Origin: Psychrobacter sp. P11F6
GTDB lineage: Bacteria > Pseudomonadota > Gammaproteobacteria > Pseudomonadales > Moraxellaceae
Direction: 5' to 3'
Assembly: GCF_001435295.1 (NCBI RefSeq)
Contig: NZ_CM003594.1
Location: 2,500,574 to 2,564,573, forward strand
Length of the DNA: 64,000 nt
Program-made: the position numbers and the translations under genes
The notes under the pieces: model-generated
The model's input: the letters and a program-made list of their open reading frames with translations, nothing else
The model's database searches: none
Told to the model about the DNA's origin: nothing
Shown: in pieces, positions 56,777 to 64,000 of the stretch
Numbering within the stretch: position 1 is the stretch's first letter
Layout: each line of letters opens with the position of its first letter

Positions 56777-56910
56777 GTTTTTGGGTCACTTACGGTGAAT
56801 GGTTATTTGCGTGTAAACTGTCATAATCATACCTAAATAGAACTTCCCACTCACAACCTGAGGCAACGCCTAAAAGTACACACTATACTTAATATTAATG
56901 GTAATCATCT

Positions 56911-58026
56911 ATGAACCATCTTGCCCCTACCCTAGGTAATGCGCAATTGTATTCGCCTGCCGCTGCACCCGTTATTTTTGATGGTGACTCATCATCGAAC
57001 GTTGCAATGAGAGCTGCTAGCACGTCGACGTATTTTCCGGTCACGCTCTCTCAACCGTTAACCGATGGTTTCGCACGACGTCTCACCTATTTGCGTCTAT
57101 CGATTACTGATTTCTGTAATTTCCGCTGTGAATATTGCCTGCCAGATGGCTATCAAGGCAAACCACCACAAAACGAGCTTAGCGTCACTGAAATTGCCAC
57201 GTTAATCCGCGGATTTGCCGAAGTCGGTACTAAAAAAGTCAGGATTACGGGCGGTGAACCCTCTATACGCCGTGATGTGGTCGATATTATTAAAACCATC
57301 AAAAACACCGAAGGTATTGAAACCGTTGCCATGACCAGTAATGGTTATAAGCTTGGTAAGCACTTAGCTAGCTGGCAAGCCGCTGGGTTGAATCAGCTGA
57401 ATATCAGTATGGACAGCTTTGATGCCGCAACCTTCCATAAGATGACTGGCTTTGATATGTTGCCGCAGCTCTTGGCTGATATGGATACCTTACTTGCGAC
57501 CACAGATATTAAGCTAAAAATAAACAGTATTTTAATGGCTGAGACTGCCTTTGAAAATTTGATGAATGCCATCGACTATGTTAAAAACAGAGCGGTCACT
57601 TATCGCTTTATTGAATTTATGCAGACCAGTGATAATAGCGATTTATTTTTTGCGCAGCATGCACAGTCCGATATTATTACCAATTACTTATTAAAAAATG
57701 GCTGGCAAACTCACATACGTGGCAGCAACGATGGACCAGCGATAGAATACAGCCATCCAGATTATCAAGGGCGTATTGGCATGATTGCCCCTTATGCTGC
57801 TCATTTTTGTGATAGCTGCAATCGCTTACGGGTCAGTAGTCAAGGCAAGGTTCATTTGTGCTTGTTTGATCAAGGTAACTACGATATTCGTCAGCATCTG
57901 GAACAAGATGATGTCGCAGGACTTGTTAATACCCTGCATAGCTTTATGCCAATCAAACCTGAACATCATTATCTTCACGAATCAAACAGCGGCATGATGA
58001 ATAATTTGTCGATGATTGGTGGATAA
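56911..58026 (+). CDS. moaA: GTP 3',8-cyclase MoaA
   Basis: A 371-residue radical SAM enzyme. The first cluster is bound by C69xxxC73xxC76 (DFCNFRCEYCLP). The second is bound by HFCDSCNRLRVSS followed by a Cys 14 residues later (VHLCLF). The C-terminal double Gly, required for activity, is present (SMIGG). The N-terminal ~50 residues are an extension beyond the usual start of the fold. It makes the first cyclic intermediate of molybdopterin from GTP. Confidence 0.96.
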   Translation: MNHLAPTLGNAQLYSPAAAPVIFDGDSSSNVAMRAASTSTYFPVTLSQPLTDGFARRLTYLRLSITDFCNFRCEYCLPDGYQGKPPQNELSVTEIATLIRGFAEVGTKKVRITGGEPSIRRDVVDIIKTIKNTEGIETVAMTSNGYKLGKHLASWQAAGLNQLNISMDSFDAATFHKMTGFDMLPQLLADMDTLLATTDIKLKINSILMAETAFENLMNAIDYVKNRAVTYRFIEFMQTSDNSDLFFAQHAQSDIITNYLLKNGWQTHIRGSNDGPAIEYSHPDYQGRIGMIAPYAAHFCDSCNRLRVSSQGKVHLCLFDQGNYDIRQHLEQDDVAGLVNTLHSFMPIKPEHHYLHESNSGMMNNLSMIGG

Positions 58027-58092
58027 AATCAATAATGTATCAATAATAAAAACTTCTATTTCCATAACAAGCGTATTTATTAAGGATTATTC

Positions 58093-58623
58093 ATGAGTAA
58101 GCTGCAAGCACCCTTTACCCCGCTTAATATCGCCATCTTAACGGTTTCTGACAGTCGTACTCTTGCAGAAGATACTTCAGGGCAGTATTTGGTTGACCAA
58201 CTGACCACAGCAGGACACCAACTTGCCGATCGTCAGCTGATTATTGATGATATTTATAAAATCAGAGCCGTCATCAGCGGTTGGATTGCCGACCCTAATG
58301 TACACGCTATTATCACCACGGGCGGTACTGGCTTTTATATTCGCGACAGTATGCCAGAGGCGGTTGGCGTCTTGTTTGATAAATCGGTCGATGGCTTTGG
58401 CGAGATGTTCCGCTTAATCTCAAAAGACGATATCGGCATGTCTACCATCCAATCTCGCGCTGTGGCTGGTATGGCAAATGGCACGGGTATTTTTTGCCTA
58501 CCCGGTTCATCAGGTGCTTGCCGCACTGCGTGGGAAGGTATCTTACAAGAGCAGCTCGATAGCCGCACACGCCCCTGTAATTTTGTGCCACACTTTATGC
58601 GCACCAATCCAGGTCACGATTGA
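58093..58623 (+). CDS. moaB: Molybdenum cofactor biosynthesis protein MoaB
   Basis: A 176-residue MoaB/MogA-type protein. IAILTVSDSRTLAEDTSGQY and IITTGGTGFYIRDSMPEAVG match MoaB. It adenylates molybdopterin or performs an equivalent step. The stop is at 58623, and mobA begins 4 bp later. It lies 67 bp after moaA. Confidence 0.93.
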   Translation: MSKLQAPFTPLNIAILTVSDSRTLAEDTSGQYLVDQLTTAGHQLADRQLIIDDIYKIRAVISGWIADPNVHAIITTGGTGFYIRDSMPEAVGVLFDKSVDGFGEMFRLISKDDIGMSTIQSRAVAGMANGTGIFCLPGSSGACRTAWEGILQEQLDSRTRPCNFVPHFMRTNPGHD

Positions 58624-58626
58624 TTC

Positions 58627-59385
58627 ATGGTCGATGTTGCAGATAGATTAATCGAAGTAGATAAATGCAATCTCTTAGCAGGTATCGTTATTTTGGCGGG
58701 CGGCGCATCCAAACGTATGGGATCGCCAAAAGCTGAGTTGATACTCCCGACAGGTGAGCGTTTACTTGATTATCATGTCAGACAAGCGCTTGAATTGAGT
58801 GCTGCGATGATAAGCAATATACCTATTATGATTGCGGATAATGGACGCGGCTTTAGCATCAATCCAGATTTGCTTAAGAATTCGCCATCGCCAGTCTTTC
58901 ATATTACTGATTATCTATCTGCTAACGATCTTTCTAACAATATTCTGTCAAGCAATGATGACAAGCCGATTGAAACAGGCGGCGCGTTGGTAGCGATTGA
59001 GTCAGCACTGCAATCTGTAACAAGCTCAATAGAATTAACGACAGACACAAGCCCACATATATCTTGGTTAACGGTTATCAGCTGTGACAGCTTAATTCCT
59101 GTCACAGATTTATGGCAAAAACTGCAACCTTATATGACGAACAATTCTGATAAAACTGTTATTTGCCTAACAGATGACAGTAATTTATATCCATTGTTAG
59201 GTTTATATCGTTTAAGTATTGAACCTAATTTGAAGGATTATATTGACGATGGACAGCGGCAAGTGATGAAGTTTATTCAGCCAATTGTGCAGCCCGTCCC
59301 TTTCGCAAAAAACTGGCAGTATCTGACCAATTTTAATACGCCTAAAGATTTTGAGCATGCCTGTTTAGCTTTAAACGACTTATAA
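58627..59385 (+). CDS. mobA: Molybdenum cofactor guanylyltransferase MobA
   Basis: A 252-residue nucleotidyltransferase. The GTP-binding loop is LAGGASKRMGSPKAELIL (GG.S.RMG.PKA). The middle contains a Thr/Ser/Asn-rich region longer than in E. coli MobA. It links GMP to molybdopterin to make MGD, which NarG needs. The start overlaps no other gene; the gap to moaB is 3 bp. Confidence 0.88.
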   Translation: MVDVADRLIEVDKCNLLAGIVILAGGASKRMGSPKAELILPTGERLLDYHVRQALELSAAMISNIPIMIADNGRGFSINPDLLKNSPSPVFHITDYLSANDLSNNILSSNDDKPIETGGALVAIESALQSVTSSIELTTDTSPHISWLTVISCDSLIPVTDLWQKLQPYMTNNSDKTVICLTDDSNLYPLLGLYRLSIEPNLKDYIDDGQRQVMKFIQPIVQPVPFAKNWQYLTNFNTPKDFEHACLALNDL

Positions 59386-59437
59386 AAAGGTTTATTGAGA
59401 GAAACTAGCTTTCAGAAAAACTGACCATTTAAGAGAA

Positions 59438-59977
59438 ATGAAAATGAATAGCAACAGTCAAAAAAACAGTAAGCAAGCAACCAAGCAACCAAGCAACCAA
59501 TCTGGCTTATCCCATTTAGACAGCGACGGTGATATCACCATGGTCGATGTGAGTGGCAAAACGGCTAGCACTAGAGAAGCACATGCAAGCGGACAAGTAG
59601 TTTTTCCCGCAGACATTTATACGCAAATCAAAGCCGCCGACGGTATGACCAAAAAAGGTAGCATCACTCAGACTGCTCATATTGCCGGTATCATGGCAGC
59701 CAAACGCACCCACGACTTGATTCCACTTTGCCATCCTTTGCCCTTAGATAAAATCAGCTTAAGCTTTGCATACGATGATGCAAACCATAGCATTACTGTG
59801 ACTGCCACGGTTAAAGTTACTCATAAAACTGGGGTAGAAATGGAAGCATTAACCGCCGTCAGTGTCGCTTGCTTGACCATTTATGACATGACCAAAGCCA
59901 TCTCGCATGACATTGTGATTGATAATATTCATTTAATGAAAAAAACCGGCGGTAAGTCCGATTATCAACATGCCTGA
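59438..59977 (+). CDS. moaC: Cyclic pyranopterin monophosphate synthase MoaC
   Basis: A 179-residue protein. The fold features are LIPLCHPLPLDKISLSFAYD and VEMEALTAVSVACLTIYDMT, with the active-site Lys/His residues present. It has an N-terminal ~20-residue Gln/Ser/Asn-rich extension. Another ATG lies six bases downstream. It converts the MoaA product to cyclic pyranopterin monophosphate. Confidence 0.93.
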   Translation: MKMNSNSQKNSKQATKQPSNQSGLSHLDSDGDITMVDVSGKTASTREAHASGQVVFPADIYTQIKAADGMTKKGSITQTAHIAGIMAAKRTHDLIPLCHPLPLDKISLSFAYDDANHSITVTATVKVTHKTGVEMEALTAVSVACLTIYDMTKAISHDIVIDNIHLMKKTGGKSDYQHA

Positions 59978-60040
59978 AAGTAATTTGAAAACTATAAAAT
60001 TAAACTGTTAATAAGCAGTTCAGAAATAAGGGAGATTGCT

Positions 60041-60331
60041 ATGAGCACTTTAATAGAAAGCAATACAAATTCTAAGTTAGACACCACGATGAATATTAAC
60101 GTCTTATATTTCGCTAGCTTAGCTGATGAAGCCAATTGTCATGAAGAAACAGTCACTGTGCCACAGTCAACTTCATTGACCGAACTGTATGAACAGCTGA
60201 GCCAAAAGCATCGCTTTAGTCGTCCGCAGTCGGAGTTACGTGTGGCAGTAAATGATTACTTTGCTAAGTGGACAGATGAGATTTATGAGGGTGATAGTGT
60301 TGTTTTTATCACGCCAGTGGCTGGTGGTTAA
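60041..60331 (+). CDS. moaD: Molybdopterin synthase small subunit MoaD
   Basis: A 96-residue ubiquitin-like protein ending in VAGG, the double-Gly tail that carries the thiocarboxylate. An N-terminal extension of ~15 residues (MSTLIESNTNSKLDTTMNIN) includes a second Met that could be the true start. It donates sulfur with MoaE. Confidence 0.92.
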   Translation: MSTLIESNTNSKLDTTMNINVLYFASLADEANCHEETVTVPQSTSLTELYEQLSQKHRFSRPQSELRVAVNDYFAKWTDEIYEGDSVVFITPVAGG

Positions 60332-60384
60332 AACCATTTAAATATCATTTGTATCACTAAGAATCTTAAAAACAATAAGAGAAA

Positions 60385-60882
60385 ATGTATATGACAGACA
60401 ATGTACACGGTCAATCGATGAGCATTAAACGTACCATTGATGAGGCGTACCTCATCGCTGAACGTGATGGTTTTGCGCTGTTAGATACCGATATTGATGA
60501 AAGTCGTCTTAAAAGCACCCTTGATAATGACAGTTGCGGCGCGTTTGTCTGCTTTGAAGGACGGGTACGCAATCATAATAATGCCAGTAGCGTCAATCGT
60601 TTGACCTATTATGGCTACGAAGATCTTGCCATCAATCAAGGTCGCGCCATTATTGAAGAAGCCAAAAAGCGCTTTGAGATTACCCATGCCATTGCCATCC
60701 ATCGTATCGGTGCATTAGAGATTGGTGATGTCGCTATTTGGGTTGGCGTGGTTTCTGCCCATCGCTATCCTGCCTTTGATGCGTGTCGCTGGATATTGGA
60801 TACTATTAAAGCCGACATTCCCGTTTGGAAGCAAGAATATTACCAAGATGATTCCTCTAAATGGCTTAGTAATAATGGGTAA
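60385..60882 (+). CDS. moaE: Molybdopterin synthase large subunit MoaE
   Basis: A 165-residue protein. Conserved parts are CGAFVCFEGRVRNHNNASSV, LTYYGYEDLAINQGRAIIEE, HRIGALEIGDVAIWVGVVSA and IKADIPVWKQEYYQDDSSKW with the catalytic Lys. It starts 53 bp after moaD. Confidence 0.95.
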   Translation: MYMTDNVHGQSMSIKRTIDEAYLIAERDGFALLDTDIDESRLKSTLDNDSCGAFVCFEGRVRNHNNASSVNRLTYYGYEDLAINQGRAIIEEAKKRFEITHAIAIHRIGALEIGDVAIWVGVVSAHRYPAFDACRWILDTIKADIPVWKQEYYQDDSSKWLSNNG

Positions 60883-60976
60883 TAATGCGCTTCAAATGAC
60901 TACTCAAAGCGATAGCTAACCTTTAGCAATAACAGTGAGCGACACTGGCGAGCAATAATAAGAAGGTTTTATAATA

Positions 60977-61822
60977 ATGATTAAACTAATAACCATATCA
61001 TCAGCTTGCTTAGCGTTAACGCTAACCGCTTGTAGCAAAGAGCAAACCGCTGAGCTTGTTCAATCAGATACCGACAACGCCACTGAGCAAAGTCAAACAC
61101 TGCGCATCGCAGCGGCTGCCAACTTATCAGATGTATTGCCTGAAATTATTGCTGCTTATCAAGCGGATAAAACCCCGCCTGCACAAGCAATTGACGTGAC
61201 TTATGCCTCTTCAGGTAAGTTATATGCGCAGATTACCTCTGGCGCACCTTATGATATATTTTTATCCGCCAATCAAGAATTTCCTGCCAAGCTTGCCAAA
61301 GAAAAACTAGATAACGCAAAATCTGCTGACGAAGCAACCCACGAGTCCTTTACTTATACCCAAGGCCAGCTGGCACTTTATAGTGTTAACAAATCCCTTA
61401 AAGGACTCAATACTACTACTTTAAATGCATTATTGATGTCTGAATCTGATAGCAAAATCACCATTGCCAATCCAGAACTTGCCCCTTATGGTAAGTCGGC
61501 GCAAGCGTACCTGCAATCACAAAATATCTTTGACACTCTCACTGAGCAAAGTCGCATTATTCAAGCTGAAAATATCGGGCAAGCGTTTCAATATGCGCAC
61601 ACTGGTAATGTCGATTATGGCTTTGTCGCTCAATCACAACTGACAGCGATTAAAGCCACGCCTGAGCAGTTCTATACGTTAGCGCCAGACGCTTATCCTC
61701 CTATTTTGCAAGACGGGTTGGTGATTAGTGACACTACTGCCGCGACCGATTTTTCAAACTATCTGCGCTCGCCTGCTGGACAGCAGTATTTTTCTGACGC
61801 AGGTTATCTCGCTATAGAGTAA
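60977..61822 (+). CDS. modA: Molybdate-binding lipoprotein ModA
   Basis: A 281-residue substrate-binding protein with lipobox (LTLTAC, Cys19). RIAAAANLSDVLPEIIAAYQ, VTYASSGKLYAQITSGAPYD and IANPELAPYGKSAQAYLQSQ match ModA. It captures molybdate in the periplasm for the ModBC transporter. No modB or modC follows: the next gene is a hemerythrin-like gene on the other strand, so the permease must be elsewhere or served by another system. Confidence 0.9.
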   Translation: MIKLITISSACLALTLTACSKEQTAELVQSDTDNATEQSQTLRIAAAANLSDVLPEIIAAYQADKTPPAQAIDVTYASSGKLYAQITSGAPYDIFLSANQEFPAKLAKEKLDNAKSADEATHESFTYTQGQLALYSVNKSLKGLNTTTLNALLMSESDSKITIANPELAPYGKSAQAYLQSQNIFDTLTEQSRIIQAENIGQAFQYAHTGNVDYGFVAQSQLTAIKATPEQFYTLAPDAYPPILQDGLVISDTTAATDFSNYLRSPAGQQYFSDAGYLAIE

Positions 61823-61846
61823 GACAACTTTGATAAAAAACGTGCT

Positions 61847-62326
61847 CTAACGGTTCTCATCGGAGCGTTTGATACTGTCTGGACTGGCATCATAAATAGC
61901 CTCTAATTCTTCTGTTGTCAGATAGCGCTCAACGATAGGAAACAATTCTCGTTCTTCAAAACGAATATGATCATATAGCAAGGTGGCGAGTTTTTTGACT
62001 TGTCCAACGGTGACGTGATTGCTTTGAGAGTGCGGCAAACCTTGAACCTCTGCCATGAGTGCATGCAGGGACTTGTGCTGCGTATCAAGTGTATTTAGTA
62101 CCGATGCCACCTCAGGTTTGGAGCTGCTATGAGGCTGTAGGGCATGAGCAATTAGATTGTCTTCAATCTGAAAATGCTGTTGCATCTCGTTAATATAAGA
62201 CGTGATATTTAGCCAATGCTCGGCAATTGCGTTAGGTTCATCAGCACACTCTTTAGCATGGCGAGATAGATTTAGACCTAGATGATGTTGACGAGATAAT
62301 GGTTGTAATTGTGCGGCGCGTTTCAT
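61847..62326 (-). CDS. Hemerythrin HHE-type protein
   Basis: A 159-residue four-helix protein with metal-binding motifs HHLGLNLSRHAKE, NEMQQHFQIEDNLI and DHIRFEERELFPIVE. The HHE/hemerythrin family binds a di-iron centre and reacts with oxygen or nitric oxide. Next to nitrate respiration genes it might protect from or sense NO; that is inference. It is convergent with modA. Confidence 0.88.
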   Translation of the reverse strand: MKRAAQLQPLSRQHHLGLNLSRHAKECADEPNAIAEHWLNITSYINEMQQHFQIEDNLIAHALQPHSSSKPEVASVLNTLDTQHKSLHALMAEVQGLPHSQSNHVTVGQVKKLATLLYDHIRFEERELFPIVERYLTTEELEAIYDASPDSIKRSDENR

Positions 62327-62389
62327 GATTAAGTACCTCAGTTAATCGACATAAAGCCCTATGTCAGTGGCATTTAAGGATTGTTATCT

Positions 62390-62830
62390 ATGCTTAACTA
62401 TATACTCATACTACACTTGTTAGGCTCTACTGTCTGGACAGGTGGTCATCTGATTTTGACCTTGGTGGTCTTACCAAAAGCGCTATCATCCCGAAATATT
62501 GATGGTCTGATGCAGTTTGAGCAGCTGTTTGAGAGGGTTGGGATGCCAGCTTTGGTGCTGCAAATAATCACTGGACTTTGGATGGCCTACCAGCTATTAC
62601 CCAACATTGCTGCATGGTTTAAACTTGATAATGATTTTAGTATTCTTATTACTCTCAAATTACTATTATTGCTAATGACTGTTCTGGTTGCCCTGCACGC
62701 TCGTTTCTATCGAATACCCAGATTGTCTATTCACACCCTGAAAGGATTTTCAATCAATATCATATTGGTCACTTTGTTTTCTGTCGCCTTTGTTGTCGTT
62801 GGTACGCTCTTTCGCACAGGATTAAATTAG
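62390..62830 (+). CDS. CopD-like membrane protein
   Basis: A 146-residue protein with four helices. The start is ATG 62390 with TTAAGGA upstream (the TTG at 62381 is less likely). It belongs to the CopD-like family (LHLLGSTVWTGGHLILTLVV; ALVLQIITGLWMAYQLLP). Function in bacteria without CopC is unclear. It stands divergent from the hemerythrin gene. Confidence 0.8.
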   Translation: MLNYILILHLLGSTVWTGGHLILTLVVLPKALSSRNIDGLMQFEQLFERVGMPALVLQIITGLWMAYQLLPNIAAWFKLDNDFSILITLKLLLLLMTVLVALHARFYRIPRLSIHTLKGFSINIILVTLFSVAFVVVGTLFRTGLN

Positions 62831-62854
62831 GACGTGTCATCGTTTAGGTTATTA

Positions 62855-63117
62855 GGGTCTGTTAAACATTCGACCACGGCACTGACAGTGACTATTTTTT
62901 AGTCGCTTAGATTAAAAATATCTAGTTTAGTCGTTCTAAGCGGATGTTTTTAATGACGAAGCGGCAAAAAAGAGTCTTGTCTCTTTGATCTGATGTTAAA
63001 ATCGCTTCATACTGTGTTGCAAGTCTAGCTAAGGCACGAGCATTATCTTCAATTTGCGCCTTGTCTGAAACGATTTGATCAATCAGCAGTGCCTATTTGG
63101 GAATGTTCAACAGACCC
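62855..63117 (-). mobile_element. IS-derived fragment with intact inverted ends
   Basis: A 263-bp element with ends GGGTCTGTTAAACATTC and GAATGTTCAACAGACCC (17 bp, one mismatch) and TA on both sides. The minus strand has an open stretch reading ALARLATQYEAILTSDQRD and ending at a TAG near 62928, weakly like the C-terminus of an IS5-family transposase. It is an internally deleted copy or a MITE. A weaker outer pair, TTAGGAC (62827-) and GTCCTAA (63124-63130), encloses it. Confidence 0.65.
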
Positions 63118-63226
63118 TAATATGTCCTAATATCTTATTGAATTCAACCACCTTAACATCTTCTTAACAGCATACTTGTTACTGTAAGGCATTACACTCC
63201 TTACCATCCTGTTGAGAAGTACTTGT

Positions 63227-64000
63227 ATGTCAATATCTCAAGCCGCCAAAATCGCTGCGCCCAAAGCCAATAAAAAAAGCCGCTCCCTAAGCAAGCTCTA
63301 TAATCGCGAGATTAATCTCAATCATCTGATCATAGTTGTTGCTCTGTACTTAGTAGCGACGGCGAATATTGGCTTTTTTGAACAAGTACTCAGCGTTTAT
63401 CCATTGAGCACAAACACGGGCTTTATTTTTTCCATCATAGGCTTATTATTTGGGCTGATGTGGTTGGTGTTGTCACTGCTGTGTTATCGCTCAACGGCAA
63501 AAGTAATGCTCATCATAATGGTGCTGATTGCAGCTATCTGTGGTTACTTTACCGACGCCTACGGGACGATATTTAATCGTGATATGCTCATTAACGGCTT
63601 ACAAACCGATCAAGCAGAAGCCATGGGATTGATGGCACCCAGTCTATTTATTCGCCTGTTTTTACTAGGTATAGTGCCTGCTTTCATGATTGGTAACATT
63701 CGTATAAAGCGATTGTCTTGGCAACAAGCAACCCTTCAAAAATCAGTCACCCTATTATTATCTATCGTCTTGCTAGCGGTGTGTCTGGTGCCATTTGGTG
63801 ACCAATACGCCAGCTTTTTTCGCCAGCATAAAATAGTCCGTAGTTATGTCAATCCTATTACCCCTGTTTATTCTGTCATCAAACTGGGTACTGATTATAT
63901 CGCTGAGCGCCGTCGTCCCGATACGCTAATCCCTCATGCTACAGATGCAAAACGCAGTATTACTTTTAACACTAGCAACACTAGCAACAGCGCTGTAAAA
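63227..64000 (+). CDS. Phosphoethanolamine transferase, N-terminal part (EptA-like; runs off window)
   Basis: 258 codons are visible from ATG 63227. After a basic N-terminus (SQAAKIAAPKANKKSRSLSK) come about five membrane helices, followed by the FGDQYASFFRQHKIVRSYVN-PITPVYS linker typical of EptA. The sulfatase-like catalytic domain is cut off by the window. It would add phosphoethanolamine to lipid A. The start lacks a strong ribosome site but fits the family length. Confidence 0.88.
   Translation, partial: MSISQAAKIAAPKANKKSRSLSKLYNREINLNHLIIVVALYLVATANIGFFEQVLSVYPLSTNTGFIFSIIGLLFGLMWLVLSLLCYRSTAKVMLIIMVLIAAICGYFTDAYGTIFNRDMLINGLQTDQAEAMGLMAPSLFIRLFLLGIVPAFMIGNIRIKRLSWQQATLQKSVTLLLSIVLLAVCLVPFGDQYASFFRQHKIVRSYVNPITPVYSVIKLGTDYIAERRRPDTLIPHATDAKRSITFNTSNTSNSAVK

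Larger units (their letters stand above)
56591..56910. other. moeA-moaA spacer (moaA leader)
   Basis: A 320-bp spacer without a gene. It carries the large palindrome at 56637-56701, the 16-bp dyad at 56761-56776, and a small CCTGAGGCAACGCCT hairpin at ~56860. Some moaA leaders carry a molybdenum-cofactor riboswitch; I could not confirm one here. Confidence 0.5.

Noticed and set aside
56780..56910. Molybdenum-cofactor riboswitch upstream of moaA
   Set aside because: Only a small CCTGAGGCAACGCCT hairpin resembles part of it. I could not fold the full consensus; a covariance-model search would decide.

Overview
The window looks like the chromosome of a psychrotolerant gammaproteobacterium of the family Moraxellaceae, most likely Psychrobacter. 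I base this on moderate-to-low GC, the protein styles of the nar/moa genes, the Bap-like adhesin and the oleate hydratase. I could not run a database search, so the genus is an inference.

Layout. (1) 1-5283, minus strand: an OmpA-type lipoprotein followed by the 5' part of a giant Bap/RTX-like surface adhesin that runs off the left edge. The adhesin carries five apparently identical 459-bp tandem repeats. (2) 5284-11696: a degraded accessory stretch. It holds an IS630 transposase remnant, an IS5-family element with a frameshifted transposase, an AraC regulator, a Fic protein, the 3' half of a tRNA-Val, and a divergent DUF2938/merR pseudogene pair that is split by an 11-bp tandem repeat. (3) 11700-15611: a zinc uptake module made of a perfect Zur-type palindrome, a ZnuD-like TonB receptor with a His-rich loop, and an AztD-like zinc-chaperone lipoprotein. 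(4) 15935-21898: electrophile/quinone-type stress genes (nitroreductase, two pirins, FMN reductase, DoxX, a YoaK-like membrane protein) around a LysR regulator. A 32-bp operator-like sequence recurs in two promoters of this region. (5) 22238-26776: rluF, small secreted proteins, a second Fic gene reduced to fragments, and a DUF2946 gene. (6) 26186-30476: a copper module with DUF2946, an OprC-like receptor and a SafE-type membrane protein ending in ten QMNHE repeats. (7) 30552-33881: an orphan two-component system. (8) 34620-40060: a lipoprotein, oleate hydratase, a LysR/Old Yellow Enzyme pair and a DUF1971 protein.

(9) 40383-61822 is the main metabolic block, a nitrate respiration island: narK1, narXL, a frameshifted narK2, narGHJI, a parvulin chaperone, then moeA, moaA, moaB, mobA, moaC, moaD, moaE and modA. 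It encodes nitrate import, nitrate sensing, the membrane nitrate reductase and nearly all of its molybdenum cofactor supply. A 16-bp dyad recurs upstream of narG and moaA, with a weaker match before narK1, and may be the NarL site of this lineage. (10) 61847-64000: a hemerythrin-like protein, a CopD-like membrane protein, an IS-derived fragment and the start of a phosphoethanolamine transferase.

Small TA-flanked elements with ends like those of the resident IS5-type element lie at 26806 and 37332, and a TA-flanked element with different ends at 62855. I found no CRISPR array, prophage or complete RNA gene. No wholly unknown multi-gene system stands out. The most novel-looking items are the shared operators, the metal modules with low-complexity metal-binding tails, and the pseudogene/tRNA scar.
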